This document shows positions 1-9,195 of a stretch of 64,000 nt of DNA, piece after piece. Both the position numbers and the translations under genes were made by a program. The stretch's first letter is position 1. Every line of letters starts with the position of its first letter. The notes under the pieces were generated by a model that saw only the letters and a program-made list of their open reading frames with translations, did no database searches and was not told the origin of the DNA. Source of the stretch: Pseudomonas alcaligenes (lineage in GTDB: Bacteria; Pseudomonadota; Gammaproteobacteria; Pseudomonadales; Pseudomonadaceae); the NCBI RefSeq assembly GCF_014490745.1, contig NZ_LZEU01000001.1, forward strand, positions 1,201,501-1,265,500, given 5' to 3'.

Positions 1-21
1 CCCTCTCCCAGAGGGAGAGGG
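1..21 (-). terminator. hairpin downstream of the small unknown gene
   Basis: Nine-base perfect inverted repeat (1-9 with 13-21) around a 3-base loop, lying six bases past the stop of the leftward gene at 28-399. It looks like an intrinsic terminator, but the window edge hides any T tract. Confidence 0.55.
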
Positions 22-27
22 GAGTCA

Positions 28-399
28 TCAGTCGGTGCGCCAGATGATTTCCTGCTCGCCGTCGGCGTCGATCTTGATCCAGCGATCCGCCTCTTCGTCG
101 GCTTCTTCCTCGCTCCAGCCACCGGGGGCGCAGCGCACCTGCACGCCGAGGGCGGCGAAGGCGGCGCGGGCGCAGGCCAGGTCATCGGCCCAGGGCGTGG
201 CGTCGCTTTCCAGGTAGAGGCTGTGCCACTTGCCGACGGCCTTGGGCAGCCAGGTCACCGGTACATCGCCGGCGCGGCACTTGAAGGTCTGGCCCTGCTG
301 GCGCCACTCGCTGACCGGGCCGATGGCCGTGCCCAGCCAGGCGGCGATGGCCTGGTGGTCGGTGTCCTTGAGGTAGATCTCGATATCGGGTTGGCGCAT
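28..399 (-). CDS. conserved hypothetical protein, 123 aa
   Basis: A small acidic, soluble protein with no signal peptide or membrane segment. I do not recognise a family. It has several Trp residues and an acidic patch of alternating Glu/Asp near residues 96-106. It starts three bases after the stop of rlmA and is followed by a hairpin, so it is probably the last gene of a dapE-rlmA-orf unit read leftward. Its GC content and codon use match its neighbours. Function unknown; co-transcription with an rRNA methyltransferase is the only clue. Confidence 0.75.
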   Translation of the reverse strand: MRQPDIEIYLKDTDHQAIAAWLGTAIGPVSEWRQQGQTFKCRAGDVPVTWLPKAVGKWHSLYLESDATPWADDLACARAAFAALGVQVRCAPGGWSEEEADEEADRWIKIDADGEQEIIWRTD

Positions 400-402
400 G
401 GC

Positions 403-1215
403 TCAGTCCTTATCCTTTTCGATCCAATCGTAGCGAATGGACACGGTGACTTCGAAGTCTTCTCCGATCACCGCGGCGCGGCGTTCGGCGCTGGCGCGCC
501 AGCCGTGCGGGGTCATGGCCAGCAGGTCGGCGCGGGCCTGGGCGTCGGCCAGCAGCAGGGGGAAGCTGAGGGTCTCGCTGTGGGCCAGGCGCATGCCGGC
601 GGGAATCAGTTCCAGGTGCTTCTGGTCATCGTAGTCGCGCACTTCGTCGTACAGCTTCTGGCGCAGTTCCATCAGGTGCACGCGGGTCGGCCCCATGCGC
701 AGCAGGCCGCCGCCGGGCTTGAGCAGGCGCTGGGCTTCCTGCCAGTCCAGCGGGCTGAATACGCTGGCCAGCAGGTCGCAGCTGGCGTCACTCAGCGGTA
801 TGCGGGCCATGCTCGCCACCAGCCAGCTCAGCCGTGGCGTACGCTTGCAGGCGCGTTTGACCGCCTCGCGGGAGATGTCCAGGGCATAGCCGTCGGCAGC
901 CGGCAGCTGCTCGGCGAGCTGGGCGGTGTAGTAGCCCTCGCCGCAGCCGATATCCAGCCAGCGCTGCGGCGTGCGCTCGGCGGCCAGCTCGGCCAGGCGC
1001 CGGGCCAGCGGGGCGTAGTGGCCGCCGTCGAGAAAGCGCCGACGGGCCTCGACCATGGCCTGGTTGTCACCGGGGTCGCGGCTGTTCTTGTGCTGTACCG
1101 GCAGCAGGTTGTAGTAGCCCTGGCGGGCACGGTCGAAGCTGTGCCGGTTGCTGCAGGCCAGGCCGCTGTCACCGGGGCTCAGCGGTGTCTGGCAGATCGG
1201 GCAGATCAGGCTCAT
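403..1215 (-). CDS. rlmA: 23S rRNA (guanine-745-N1)-methyltransferase RlmA
   Basis: Transfers a methyl group from SAM to N1 of G745 in helix 35 of 23S rRNA. The 270-aa length fits the family. An N-terminal zinc site is visible (Cys5, Cys8, Cys21, His25 in the pattern C-P-I-C...C-x3-H), followed by a class I methyltransferase fold with the SAM motif L-D-I-G-C-G-E-G near residue 87. The ATG overlaps the dapE stop by four bases (ATGA), indicating translational coupling. The same dapE-rlmA pair occurs in other Pseudomonas. Methylation by this family affects ribosome function and, in some species, susceptibility to peptide antibiotics. Confidence 0.92.
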   Translation of the reverse strand: MSLICPICQTPLSPGDSGLACSNRHSFDRARQGYYNLLPVQHKNSRDPGDNQAMVEARRRFLDGGHYAPLARRLAELAAERTPQRWLDIGCGEGYYTAQLAEQLPAADGYALDISREAVKRACKRTPRLSWLVASMARIPLSDASCDLLASVFSPLDWQEAQRLLKPGGGLLRMGPTRVHLMELRQKLYDEVRDYDDQKHLELIPAGMRLAHSETLSFPLLLADAQARADLLAMTPHGWRASAERRAAVIGEDFEVTVSIRYDWIEKDKD

Positions 1216-2351
1216 GCGAGCAGGTTGACCAGGGTCTGGTAATAGATCTCGGTCAGCACATCCAGATCGCTGGCCAGCACGCGCTCGTCCACCTGGTGGA
1301 TGGTGGCGTTGACCGGGCCCAGTTCGACCACTTGCGTACCCAAAGTGGCGATAAAGCGGCCGTCCGAGGTGCCGCCGGAGGTCGACGGGGTGGTGTCGCG
1401 GCCGGTGATGCTCTTGATGCTGGCGGCCACCGCGTCGAGCAGGTCGCCCGGCTGGGTGAGGAACGGCAGGCCGGACAGCGCCCAGTCCAGCTGATAGTCC
1501 AGGCCGTGCTTGTCGAGGATAGCGGTAACGCGTTGCTGCAGGCCTTCGACGGTCGACTCGGTGGAGAAGCGGAAGTTGAACACCGCTTTCAGTTCACCGG
1601 GGATCACGTTGGTGGCGCCGGTACCGGAGTTGAGGTTGGAGACCTGGAAGCTGGTCGGCGGGAAGTAGGCGTTGCCGTTGTCCCAGTGCTCGGCGGCCAG
1701 TTCGGCCAGGGCCGGGGCTGCCAGGTGAATGGGGTTCTTGGCCAGGTGCGGGTAGGCCACGTGGCCCTGCTTGCCGCGCACGGTGAGGGTGCAGCCGAGC
1801 GAGCCCCGGCGGCCGTTCTTGACTACGTCGCCGACCAGGGTGGTGCTTGACGGCTCGCCGACAATGCACCAGTCGAGACGCTCGCCGCGCTCGCGCAGGC
1901 GCTCGACCACGGCCTTGGTGCCGTGGTGGGCCGGGCCTTCCTCGTCGCTGGTGATCAGGAAGGTGATGGCGCCCTTGTGGTTCGGGTAATTGGCGACAAA
2001 GCGCTCCACGGCGATGATCATCGATGCCAGGCTGCCCTTCATGTCGGCTGCACCACGGCCGCAGAGCATGCCGTGCTCGTCGATCAGGGCATCGAACGGC
2101 TGGTGCTGCCAGGCCTGCAGCGGGCCGGTCGGTACCACGTCGGTGTGGCCGGCGAAGCACAGTACCGGGCCGTCGCCGCCACGATGGGCCCAGAAGTTGT
2201 CCACCTCTTCGATCCGCATCGGCTCCACGGCAAAGCCGGCAGCCGCCAGGCGGCGCATCATCAGCTCCTGGCAGCCTTCGTCGACCGGGGTGACGGACGG
2301 GCGGCGGATCAGGTCGCAGGCAAGCTCAAGGGTGGGGGAGAGGGTGGTCAT
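1212..2351 (-). CDS. dapE: succinyl-diaminopimelate desuccinylase
   Basis: M20 metallopeptidase that hydrolyses N-succinyl-L,L-diaminopimelate to L,L-diaminopimelate and succinate, in the route to lysine and peptidoglycan meso-DAP. The 379 residues match the family. Visible di-zinc residues are His69 and Asp71 (G-H-T-D-V), the bridging Asp103 (A-A-D-M-K-G), the catalytic Glu pair 137-138 (S-D-E-E-G-P) and the C-terminal T-I-H-Q. It is read leftward into rlmA with an ATGA overlap. dapD and dapC lie 9-13 kb away on the same strand, an unusually close grouping of the pathway. Confidence 0.96.
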   Translation of the reverse strand: MTTLSPTLELACDLIRRPSVTPVDEGCQELMMRRLAAAGFAVEPMRIEEVDNFWAHRGGDGPVLCFAGHTDVVPTGPLQAWQHQPFDALIDEHGMLCGRGAADMKGSLASMIIAVERFVANYPNHKGAITFLITSDEEGPAHHGTKAVVERLRERGERLDWCIVGEPSSTTLVGDVVKNGRRGSLGCTLTVRGKQGHVAYPHLAKNPIHLAAPALAELAAEHWDNGNAYFPPTSFQVSNLNSGTGATNVIPGELKAVFNFRFSTESTVEGLQQRVTAILDKHGLDYQLDWALSGLPFLTQPGDLLDAVAASIKSITGRDTTPSTSGGTSDGRFIATLGTQVVELGPVNATIHQVDERVLASDLDVLTEIYYQTLVNLLA

Positions 2352-2398
2352 TGCAGCTCCGGAACAGCGGAATTCAGAAAGGCCGCCATCTTAAAGCA

Positions 2399-2423
2399 AA
2401 ACGGCGGCTCAAGGCCGCCGTTT
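2399..2423 (-). terminator. intrinsic terminator after ndvB-like gene
   Basis: Ten-base perfect stem (2399-2408 with 2414-2423), GC-rich, followed on the minus strand by a T-rich run. It sits 18 bases past the stop at 2442. Confidence 0.75.
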
Positions 2424-2441
2424 CGACAGGTCGCAGCCGGC

Positions 2442-5039
2442 TCAGGCCGCGCTGGCAGCCTGGTCGGCGTCTTCCTCGGCGGGCTTCGGCAGGGACGACA
2501 GCAGGGCCATGATCAGTGCCGCCAGGTAGGGCAGCGACTGCACCAGCAGGGTAGCGACCCAGAACTTCACGTCGGGCGTGCTGATGTCCTGCACCAGGCT
2601 GATGCCGATCGCCGCACCCCACAGCAGAAGCATCATGAACACTTCTTCGCGGGCTTCGGCCAGGGCCACCATGATGCCGTGGTTGCTGGCCATCTTCGGC
2701 GTGCGGAAGAACGGGATGGTCTTGGTGAAGGTGCCGTACAACACCGCCTTGGCGATGGTGTGCGACAGCGCCAGCCCGGCGATGGCCGCCTGGAACGAGC
2801 GCACCAGATCGACGCCCATCGCCTTGCGGTAGAGGAACATGATCTTGCCGAACTTGAAGAAGAACAGGGTCAGCGGCGGGATGGCGAAGATCAGCAGCGG
2901 CGGGTCGACGCGCTGCGGCACGATGATCATGCCGGCCGACCAGAGCAGGGCACCGGCGGTGAAGAAGATGTTCAGGCCGTCGGCGATCCACGGCAGCCAG
3001 CCGGCGATGAAGTGGTAGCGCTGGCCGCGGGTCAGGTGCGAATCCTGGCCGCGGAACAGGCTGCGCGCATGGCCCTTCATGATCTGGATGGCGCCATAGG
3101 CCCAGCGGAAACGCTGCTTCTTGTAGTCGATGAAGGTGTCCGGCATCAGACCACGACCGAAGCTCTCGTGGGCGTAGGCGGCCGAATAGCCTTTCTCGAA
3201 AACGCGCAGACCCAGCTCGGCATCCTCGCAGATGGTCCAGTCGGCCCACTTCAGCTCGTCCATCACGCTGCGGCGGATCATGGTCATGGTGCCGTGCTGG
3301 ATGATCGCGTCGCGGTCGTTGCGGGTCACCATGCCGATGTGGAAGAAGCCCTTGTACTCGGCGTAGCAGAGCTTCTTGAAGGTGCTTTCGTTGCCGTCGC
3401 GGTAGTCCTGCGGCGATTGCACCACGGCGATCTTCGGATCGCTGAAGTGCGGCACCATGTGCTTGAGCCAGTTCTTGTTGACGCAGTAGTCGGAGTCGAT
3501 CACCGCGACCACTTCGGCATCCGGCGCGGTGTGCGGCAGGATGTAGTTCAGCGCGCCGCCCTTGAAGCCCTCGATGGGCGCCACGTGGAAGAAGCGGAAG
3601 CGCGGGCCGAGTTCTTCGCAGTAGGCCTGCACCGGTTCCCAGACCTTGGGATCCTTGGTGTTGTTGTCGATGATGATGACTTCGTAGTCCGGATAGTCCA
3701 GGGCGGCCAGGGCATCCAGGGTCTGTTTCACCATCTCCGGCGGTTCGTTGTAGCAGGGCACGTGGATCGACACCTTGGGCCGGTAGGCGGTGTCGGCCAG
3801 CACCGGCAGGAACGGCCGGCGGCGCTTGCGCGTCCAGGCGGTTTCGGCCAGCTCGTGGGCTTCGGTGAGCAGGACGATAAATACGCCCAACGCACCTATA
3901 CCCAGCAGGCCGCCGACGGTCAGGCTGAACCAAGTGCTGTACTGCTGGCTGTAGTCGTAGGCGATCCACACCAGGGCGGAGCCGCCGACGAAAGCGACGA
4001 AGGTCAGGAAGGTGCGCCCGCGCTGGCGCAGCGAGCTGCCGTCGATCAGCATCAGGGCCAGGGCCAGCAGGGCCAGTACCACCGAGCCGACGGCCAGCAT
4101 GCGCCATTGCGGAATGGCGACCACCGGGCCTTCGAAGGCGAACTTGGGCTGGCGGTCGAGGTTGTACACGCCCCAGTAGGCGCCCACCGAGCCTTCGTCG
4201 CCGGCTTTCCACGGCTGGTCGAAGGCTTCGATGACGAAGTAGTTGTAACCCTTGGCGTTCAGCGCGTTGACCAGGGTGCGCAGGTAGATCGCCTGATCCG
4301 CCTGGGAGGCATCGGCGCCGCCACGCATGCGACCGTTGCTCGGCCAGCCGACTTCGGACAGCAGCAGCGGTTTTTTCGGGAACAGTTTCTTCAGGTCACG
4401 GGCGCGTTCGAGGACGAACTGGGTGGAGTCCTCCATCGGCACGAACTCCCAGTAGGGCAGCACATGGGCCGCCACCAGGTCGGTGTGCTTGGCCAGCTCC
4501 GGGTATTCCTGCCAGATGTGCCACTGCTCGGAGGTGGTGACCGGCACCTTGACGGCGGCGCGCACCCGGTCGAGGTACTCGATCAGGTGGTCGACGGTGA
4601 TTTCGCGGCGGAACAGCGCCTCGTTACCAACCACCACGCGCACGACGCTGCGCGAGTCGTTGGCGATCTCGATGGCCTTGGCGATCTCGCGCTCGTTGCG
4701 TTCTTCGTCCGGGCTGATCCAGATACCCAGGGTCACGCGCAGGCCGAATTCCTCGGCCAGGCGCGGGATATCGGCCAGGGTACCATCCACCGAATAGGTA
4801 CGGATGCTGTCGGTCTGCTTGCTCAGCAGCTCGAGGTCGGCGCGGATCTGCTCATCGTTGGGGTAGATGTTGCGCTGCGGGTCTTGCCCGGCGCGGAACG
4901 GCGAGAAGGAGAAGCCGGAGATCTGCTCTGGCCAGTCCGGGGCGGTGACCGGTCGGTTGTAGAGTGCCCAGATACCGGTGAACAGCGCGGCGACTGCCAC
5001 GAAGACCACCAGATTGAGTCCGAATTTGCGCGTTGGCAT
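2442..5039 (-). CDS. ndvB: NdvB-type membrane glucan synthase: GH17-like domain fused to family 2 glycosyltransferase
   Basis: A membrane enzyme of 865 aa. An N-terminal membrane anchor (about residues 7-27) leads to a periplasmic GH17-like beta-1,3-glucanase domain (about 38-300). Its two expected glutamates are visible in V-G-N-E-A-L-F and L-S-E-V-G-W-P. Further membrane helices follow, then a cytoplasmic GT2 domain (about 410-680) with D-S-D-Y and Q-R-F-R-W motifs and a C-terminal membrane cluster. This layout matches Pseudomonas aeruginosa NdvB (PA1163), which makes cyclic beta-1,3-glucans linked to antibiotic tolerance in biofilms and which also lies beside dapE. It is followed by its own terminator. 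Product size and linkage here are inferred from the family. Confidence 0.85.
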   Translation of the reverse strand: MPTRKFGLNLVVFVAVAALFTGIWALYNRPVTAPDWPEQISGFSFSPFRAGQDPQRNIYPNDEQIRADLELLSKQTDSIRTYSVDGTLADIPRLAEEFGLRVTLGIWISPDEERNEREIAKAIEIANDSRSVVRVVVGNEALFRREITVDHLIEYLDRVRAAVKVPVTTSEQWHIWQEYPELAKHTDLVAAHVLPYWEFVPMEDSTQFVLERARDLKKLFPKKPLLLSEVGWPSNGRMRGGADASQADQAIYLRTLVNALNAKGYNYFVIEAFDQPWKAGDEGSVGAYWGVYNLDRQPKFAFEGPVVAIPQWRMLAVGSVVLALLALALMLIDGSSLRQRGRTFLTFVAFVGGSALVWIAYDYSQQYSTWFSLTVGGLLGIGALGVFIVLLTEAHELAETAWTRKRRRPFLPVLADTAYRPKVSIHVPCYNEPPEMVKQTLDALAALDYPDYEVIIIDNNTKDPKVWEPVQAYCEELGPRFRFFHVAPIEGFKGGALNYILPHTAPDAEVVAVIDSDYCVNKNWLKHMVPHFSDPKIAVVQSPQDYRDGNESTFKKLCYAEYKGFFHIGMVTRNDRDAIIQHGTMTMIRRSVMDELKWADWTICEDAELGLRVFEKGYSAAYAHESFGRGLMPDTFIDYKKQRFRWAYGAIQIMKGHARSLFRGQDSHLTRGQRYHFIAGWLPWIADGLNIFFTAGALLWSAGMIIVPQRVDPPLLIFAIPPLTLFFFKFGKIMFLYRKAMGVDLVRSFQAAIAGLALSHTIAKAVLYGTFTKTIPFFRTPKMASNHGIMVALAEAREEVFMMLLLWGAAIGISLVQDISTPDVKFWVATLLVQSLPYLAALIMALLSSLPKPAEEDADQAASAA

Positions 5040-5216
5040 AGCTGTTATCAGGTTCCGCAGGGTGGAACAGGGGAAAGGGCCGGCGGACGCCGGTCGGCGC
5101 GCATGCTACTCCGCTGCCGATTACCTGTATAGCATCGCTGGGGCCGCGGTTGGCGGGCTTTGGCGGGGCCGGGGCTTTGATCCGCAAATCGCCGGGCAAG
5201 TTCGCTCGGGCACCGT

Positions 5217-6365
5217 TCAGAGGGCGCGCAAGAGGATGCGTTCGCAGGTGGCCAGGTCGATCTCCTGCTGCTCGCCGAGGGCGGTGATGCCATGGCGCTG
5301 CAGCTGGGCCAGCACCTCGGGCACCACCTCGGCGTCCAGGCCGTGGGCCGACAGGCGGGTGGCCAGGCCCATGCGGCGGAAAAACCCTTCGGTGGCGGCG
5401 ATGGCCGCATCGATGCGCTGCTCGGCCGGGCCGTGCAGGCCCCAGACCCGCTGGGCGTATTGCAGCAGCTTGGCGCGCTTGGCCTCGCGGCGTTCGGCGA
5501 GCAGGGCGGGGAGGATGATGGCCAGCGTCTGGGCATGGTCGAGGTGGTAGAGCATGGTCAGCTCGTGGCCGATCCGGTGGCTGCTCCAGTCCTGCGCCAC
5601 GCCGCAGCCGAGCAGGCCGTTCAGGGCCTGGCTGGCGCACCACATGAGGTTGGCGCGCACCGCATAGTCCTCGGGGTTGACCAGGGCCTTGGGGCCTTCC
5701 TCGATCAGGGTCAGCAGCAGGCCCTCGGCGCAGCGATCCTGCAACGGCACGTGGCCGCTGCCGGCGAGGTACTGCTCCAGGGTGTGCACGAAGGTGTCGA
5801 CCACGCCATTGCCGGTCTGTCGCGGCGGCAGGCTGAAAGTGGTGCACGGGTCGAGGATGGCGAAGCGCGGGAACAGTCGCGGGCTGGCAAAGGCCAGGCG
5901 CTGCTGGCGCGCGGCGTGGCTGAGCACGCCGCTGCCGTTGCTTTCCGAGCCGGTGGCGGGAAGGGTCAGCACGCAGCCGAGCGGCAGGGCGCGGTCGATG
6001 CGGGTGCCGTCGAGCAGGTCGCAGGGATCGCCGGGGTAGACGCTGGCGGCGGCGATGAACTTGCTGCCGTCGATCACCGAACCGCCGCCGACGGCGAGGA
6101 TGAAGTCGCATTCCTCGCTGCGCGCCTGGGCCACCCCGCGCAGCAGGCTGGCGTACTGCGGGTTGGCCTCGATACCGGCAAAGCGGCTGATCCGATGGCC
6201 TTGCAGCGCCTGCTCGACCTCCTGCCACACGCCGTTCTGCAGGATGCTGCCGCCGCCATGGCAGACCAGCACCCGGCTGCCGGCGGGGATGTGCTGCGCC
6301 AGGCTGGCGATCTGTCCGGCGCCGAACAGGATGCGCGTAGGGTTATAGAAGCTGAAGTTGCGCAT
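5217..6365 (-). CDS. iron-containing (group III) alcohol dehydrogenase, YqhD-like
   Basis: 382 aa, NAD(P)-dependent, probably reducing or oxidising an alcohol/aldehyde pair in the cytoplasm. The Rossmann part has the dinucleotide motif G-G-G-S-V-I-D-G. The metal site is visible as the Asp and His of V-V-D-T-F-V-H-T and two His in H-R-I-G-H-E and Y-H-L-D-H-A. The start of the protein (R-N-F-S-F-Y-N-P-T) and its length are typical of YqhD/BDH enzymes. It lies upstream of ndvB on the same strand with a 177-bp gap, and divergent from tcdA. The substrate cannot be told from sequence; aldehyde detoxification is common for YqhD relatives. Confidence 0.85.
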   Translation of the reverse strand: MRNFSFYNPTRILFGAGQIASLAQHIPAGSRVLVCHGGGSILQNGVWQEVEQALQGHRISRFAGIEANPQYASLLRGVAQARSEECDFILAVGGGSVIDGSKFIAAASVYPGDPCDLLDGTRIDRALPLGCVLTLPATGSESNGSGVLSHAARQQRLAFASPRLFPRFAILDPCTTFSLPPRQTGNGVVDTFVHTLEQYLAGSGHVPLQDRCAEGLLLTLIEEGPKALVNPEDYAVRANLMWCASQALNGLLGCGVAQDWSSHRIGHELTMLYHLDHAQTLAIILPALLAERREAKRAKLLQYAQRVWGLHGPAEQRIDAAIAATEGFFRRMGLATRLSAHGLDAEVVPEVLAQLQRHGITALGEQQEIDLATCERILLRAL

Positions 6366-6435
6366 GGCGGACTCCGCTTGCGGTCTCCCTGCACTATAGC
6401 GAAGTGCCTGGCTGGGGCATTTGTCTCCAGGGCTC

Positions 6436-6441
6436 TATAAT
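6436..6441 (+). promoter_or_regulatory. candidate sigma-70 -10 element for tcdA
   Basis: A perfect TATAAT 27 bases before the tcdA ATG, followed by a GC-rich discriminator. No good -35 hexamer is visible at the right distance, so confidence is moderate. Confidence 0.4.
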
Positions 6442-6468
6442 GCCGGCCGGTTTTCGAGGTGAGTGACG

Positions 6469-7281
6469 ATGACGACAGACGACCCGCGTTTCGGTGGCAT
6501 AGCCCGGCTCTACGGAGCGGAGGGCCTGCAGCGTCTGCAGGCGGCCCATGTGGCGGTGGTCGGCATCGGCGGCGTGGGTTCCTGGGCGGCCGAGGCCCTG
6601 GCCCGCTCCGGGGTGGGCGAGATCTCCCTGTTCGACCTGGATGACGTCTGCATCACCAATACCAACCGCCAGGTGCACGCCATCGAGGGCGCGGTGGGCA
6701 AGGCCAAGGTCGACGAAATGGCGGCGCGCATCCGCGCCATCAACCCGGCCTGCACCGTGCATGCGGTGGCCGACTTCGTCACCCGCGAGACCATGGCCGA
6801 ATACATCACCGAGCAGCTGGATGCGGTGATCGACTGCATCGACAGTGTGGCGGCCAAGGCCGCGCTGATCGCCTGGTGCAAGCGGCGCAAGATCCAGATC
6901 GTCACCACCGGCGGTGCCGGCGGACAGGTCGACCCGACGCAGATCCAGGTCGCCGACCTCAACAAGACCTTCAACGATCCGCTGATTGCCAAGGTGCGCA
7001 GCACCCTGCGCCGCGACTACAACTTCTCGCGTACACCGGGGCGTACCTACAGCGTGACCACGGTGTTTTCCAGCGAGCAGCTGCGCTACCCCAAACCGGA
7101 TGGTTCGGTGTGCCAGACCAAGGCTTTCGTCGGCGAAGGGGTGAAGCTGGACTGCGCCGGCGGCTTCGGCGCGGCGATGATGATCACCGCCAGCTTCGGC
7201 ATGGTCGCTGCGGCCAGGACGGTGGACAAGCTGGTGGCCGGCGCACGCCGCCCGGCCGAGCGGCGCGCCGCCCAGGGCTGA
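6469..7281 (+). CDS. tcdA: tRNA threonylcarbamoyladenosine dehydratase (TcdA/CsdL)
   Basis: E1-like, ATP-dependent enzyme that cyclises t6A37 of tRNA to the ct6A hydantoin form. It shows the adenylation glycine motif G-I-G-G-V-G-S-W, the F-D-L-D-D-V-x-I-T-N-T-N-R-Q segment that binds ATP, and a C-terminal hydrophobic segment typical of the family. I chose the ATG at 6469 because GAGG at 6456-6459 is nine bases upstream; an in-frame GTG at 6463 would be only three bases from it. In Escherichia coli the gene neighbours csdA-csdE, whose products feed it. Here csdE-csdA lie about 3 kb away on the other strand. Confidence 0.93.
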   Translation: MTTDDPRFGGIARLYGAEGLQRLQAAHVAVVGIGGVGSWAAEALARSGVGEISLFDLDDVCITNTNRQVHAIEGAVGKAKVDEMAARIRAINPACTVHAVADFVTRETMAEYITEQLDAVIDCIDSVAAKAALIAWCKRRKIQIVTTGGAGGQVDPTQIQVADLNKTFNDPLIAKVRSTLRRDYNFSRTPGRTYSVTTVFSSEQLRYPKPDGSVCQTKAFVGEGVKLDCAGGFGAAMMITASFGMVAAARTVDKLVAGARRPAERRAAQG

Positions 7282-7394
7282 GACGCGGCTTTGTATCAGG
7301 CCCTTTACCCAGGCATTACCTTGTCCTGACCCAAGGGTGGCGGTCGGCTTGGCAGTATGGCGGCTTCGTCTGTTCCTGCCGCGGAAGCCGCTCC

Positions 7395-8525
7395 ATGCCT
7401 GGATCCCTGTTGCGCCTGTGTCTGCCGTTCTGCCTGCTGGTGCTTGGCGCGTGCGCCGGGCATCCCGAGCCGCCGGAGGATCCGGGGGCCGCGATCGACG
7501 CCTACCTGCAGGGTGCCTATCGGCCCGCCGTGCGTCTGCCCGTACAGGGCTGGGACAGCGAGTGGACGCTGGGCAGCGAGGTGGTCGAGCTGAGCTGGCT
7601 GGCCCCGCGCGAGGCTCCGGCTGCACTGATCCTCTACCTGCCGGGGCTGGGCGAAGGCAGCCGCGCCGGCGAACAGTGGCGGCGGGCCTGGGCCGAGGCC
7701 GGCTACGCGGTGCTGTCGGTGCAGCCCAAGCGCTACGGGCGCGCCATCTATTCCAGCAGCGAAGCGCAGGCCGGGGTGTTCTACGGCCTGGCCCAGCGCA
7801 GCTATGCCGAGACGGCGCTGCGCGGGCGCCTGGCGCTGCTCGACCAGGTACTGGGCGAAGTACGCCGGCGTGCCGCGCTTGGCGAGTTCGCCGGGGTCGA
7901 TCTGCAGCGGGTGGTGGTGGCCGGTTTCGACCTGGGCGCGCAGACTGCCGCAGCCCTGGCCGGCGAACGGCTTGCCGGGGCAGCTCCGGCCGCCGCCTGG
8001 CAGCCACTGGCGGCGATCCTGTTGAGTCCCTATGTAGCCAGCCCCAGCGAGCCGCAGCGTTTTGCCCAGATTGCCACGCCGCTGCTGGCGGTGACCGGGG
8101 CGCATGACGAGGATCCGTTCAACTGGGTGACCCCGGCACAGCGCCGCCAGCAGCTGTGGCACGGGTTGCAGGTGGCCGACAGCTATCAGCTGCTGATCGA
8201 CGCGGCCGCTCATGCTCAGCTCAGCGGTTCGCTGGTGGCGCAGCGCAGCGGGCGACCTGGCGTGCGCCCGCCGGGTAATGGCGCGGGCCCCGGTGCGGGC
8301 AGCGGGCCCGGTGGTGGTCATGGCGGCGAGGTATTCAGTAGCCGCGCCGGCCATGGCCAGGGGCTGGAGGAGGCCTTCGATCCGCGCCAGGCGGCCAAGG
8401 TGCAGGCGGTCAGCCTGGCCTTCCTCGATGCGCGGGTGCGTCACGCGGCGGCGGCCGAGACCTGGCTGAACCAGGCCGCAGCGACCTGGCTGGCACCAGC
8501 GGCCAGTCTGGAGCGCAAACCCTAG
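7395..8525 (+). CDS. lipoprotein with alpha/beta-hydrolase-like core (DUF3530-like?)
   Basis: 376 aa from the ATG at 7395. The signal peptide ends in a lipobox (L17-G-A-C20), so it is probably a periplasm-facing lipoprotein. The core resembles an alpha/beta hydrolase: hydrophobic strand then Y-L-P-G-L-G-E near 81-87 (oxyanion-type loop), a nucleophile-elbow-like G177-F-D-L-G181, a possible acid at Asp238/Asp240 (T-G-A-H-D-E-D) and His273. The usual Ser of the G-x-S-x-G elbow is Asp179. Residues about 288-311 form a Gly/Pro-rich linker not expected in the fold. Family and substrate are uncertain; the DUF3530 suggestion is a guess from layout. Confidence 0.7.
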   Translation: MPGSLLRLCLPFCLLVLGACAGHPEPPEDPGAAIDAYLQGAYRPAVRLPVQGWDSEWTLGSEVVELSWLAPREAPAALILYLPGLGEGSRAGEQWRRAWAEAGYAVLSVQPKRYGRAIYSSSEAQAGVFYGLAQRSYAETALRGRLALLDQVLGEVRRRAALGEFAGVDLQRVVVAGFDLGAQTAAALAGERLAGAAPAAAWQPLAAILLSPYVASPSEPQRFAQIATPLLAVTGAHDEDPFNWVTPAQRRQQLWHGLQVADSYQLLIDAAAHAQLSGSLVAQRSGRPGVRPPGNGAGPGAGSGPGGGHGGEVFSSRAGHGQGLEEAFDPRQAAKVQAVSLAFLDARVRHAAAAETWLNQAAATWLAPAASLERKP

Positions 8526-8554
8526 CCTTCACGCCGTCACGGCTCGGCAGGCCG

Positions 8555-8560
8555 TATAAT
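8555..8560 (+). promoter_or_regulatory. candidate -10 element for the yehS-like gene
   Basis: Perfect TATAAT followed by a C/G-rich discriminator, 42 bases before the start at 8602. The -35 region is poor. Confidence 0.4.
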
Positions 8561-8601
8561 CCGGGTTTTCCCGTGCCTGCCGGCGCCATGAGACCTTCCC
8601 C

Positions 8602-9063
8602 ATGCTCAACAACGATGTGCTGCGCAGCCTGCGCTACCTGCTGGATGTCAACGACGCCAAACTGGCGGAGATCGCCCAGCTGGCCGACTACCCGCTGAGC
8701 GAAGAGGCCGTGGCGGCCCTGCTGAAGAAGGACGACGAGCCCGGTTACCAGTCCTGTAGCGATGTGGTGCTGGCCCATGTGCTCGATGGCCTGGTGTTCT
8801 ACAAGCGCGGCAAGGACGACAGCCGCCCGCCATTGCCGGTGGAAAAGCGCCTGAGCAACAACATCATCCTGAAGAAGCTGCGCGTGGCCTTCGAGCTGAA
8901 GGACGACGACATGCACGCCATCCTCCAGGCCGCCGACCTGCCGATGACCAAGGCCGAGCTGAGTGCGCTGTTCCGCAAGCCGGGGCACAAGAACTTCCGT
9001 GCCTGCGGCGACCAGGTGCTGCGCAACTTCCTGCGTGGCCTGACCAGCCGCGAGCGCGGCTGA
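8602..9063 (+). CDS. DUF1456 family protein, YehS-like
   Basis: 153 aa, cytoplasmic. It is built from two copies of the DUF1456 module (about residues 2-68 and 84-150). Each opens with a L-x-N-x-[VI]-L-[RK]-x-L-R pattern and closes with a conserved Cys-x-D/Cys-G-D-x-V-L segment, so it is an internal duplication. The length matches Escherichia coli YehS, whose function is unknown. It stands alone with its own -10-like element, in the stretch between tcdA and the csd genes. Confidence 0.85.
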   Translation: MLNNDVLRSLRYLLDVNDAKLAEIAQLADYPLSEEAVAALLKKDDEPGYQSCSDVVLAHVLDGLVFYKRGKDDSRPPLPVEKRLSNNIILKKLRVAFELKDDDMHAILQAADLPMTKAELSALFRKPGHKNFRACGDQVLRNFLRGLTSRERG

Positions 9064-9195
9064 GGCGGCTCCGACAGCCATTGGCGATCGGCGGCGGGTC
9101 GCGGGATCGGCAACAGCTTCTAAGCTCTAGTTATCGCCAGGACGTGGCTAGTTGCACAACGACAGGGATTCACGTGTCGCATCGTGCAAGAGGTG

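Noticed and set aside
1923..5132. Very long open frames on the strand opposite real genes (also opposite glnD, dnaE, bamA, and the MalT-like regulator)
   Set aside because: They mirror the codon pattern of the true gene: in high-GC DNA with G/C at third positions, the antisense frame rarely meets stops. Their translations are rich in His, Gln, Arg, Val and Gly and show no family features.
6463..6468. GTG start for tcdA at 6463
   Set aside because: The only Shine-Dalgarno sequence would be three bases away; ATG 6469 has the right spacing.
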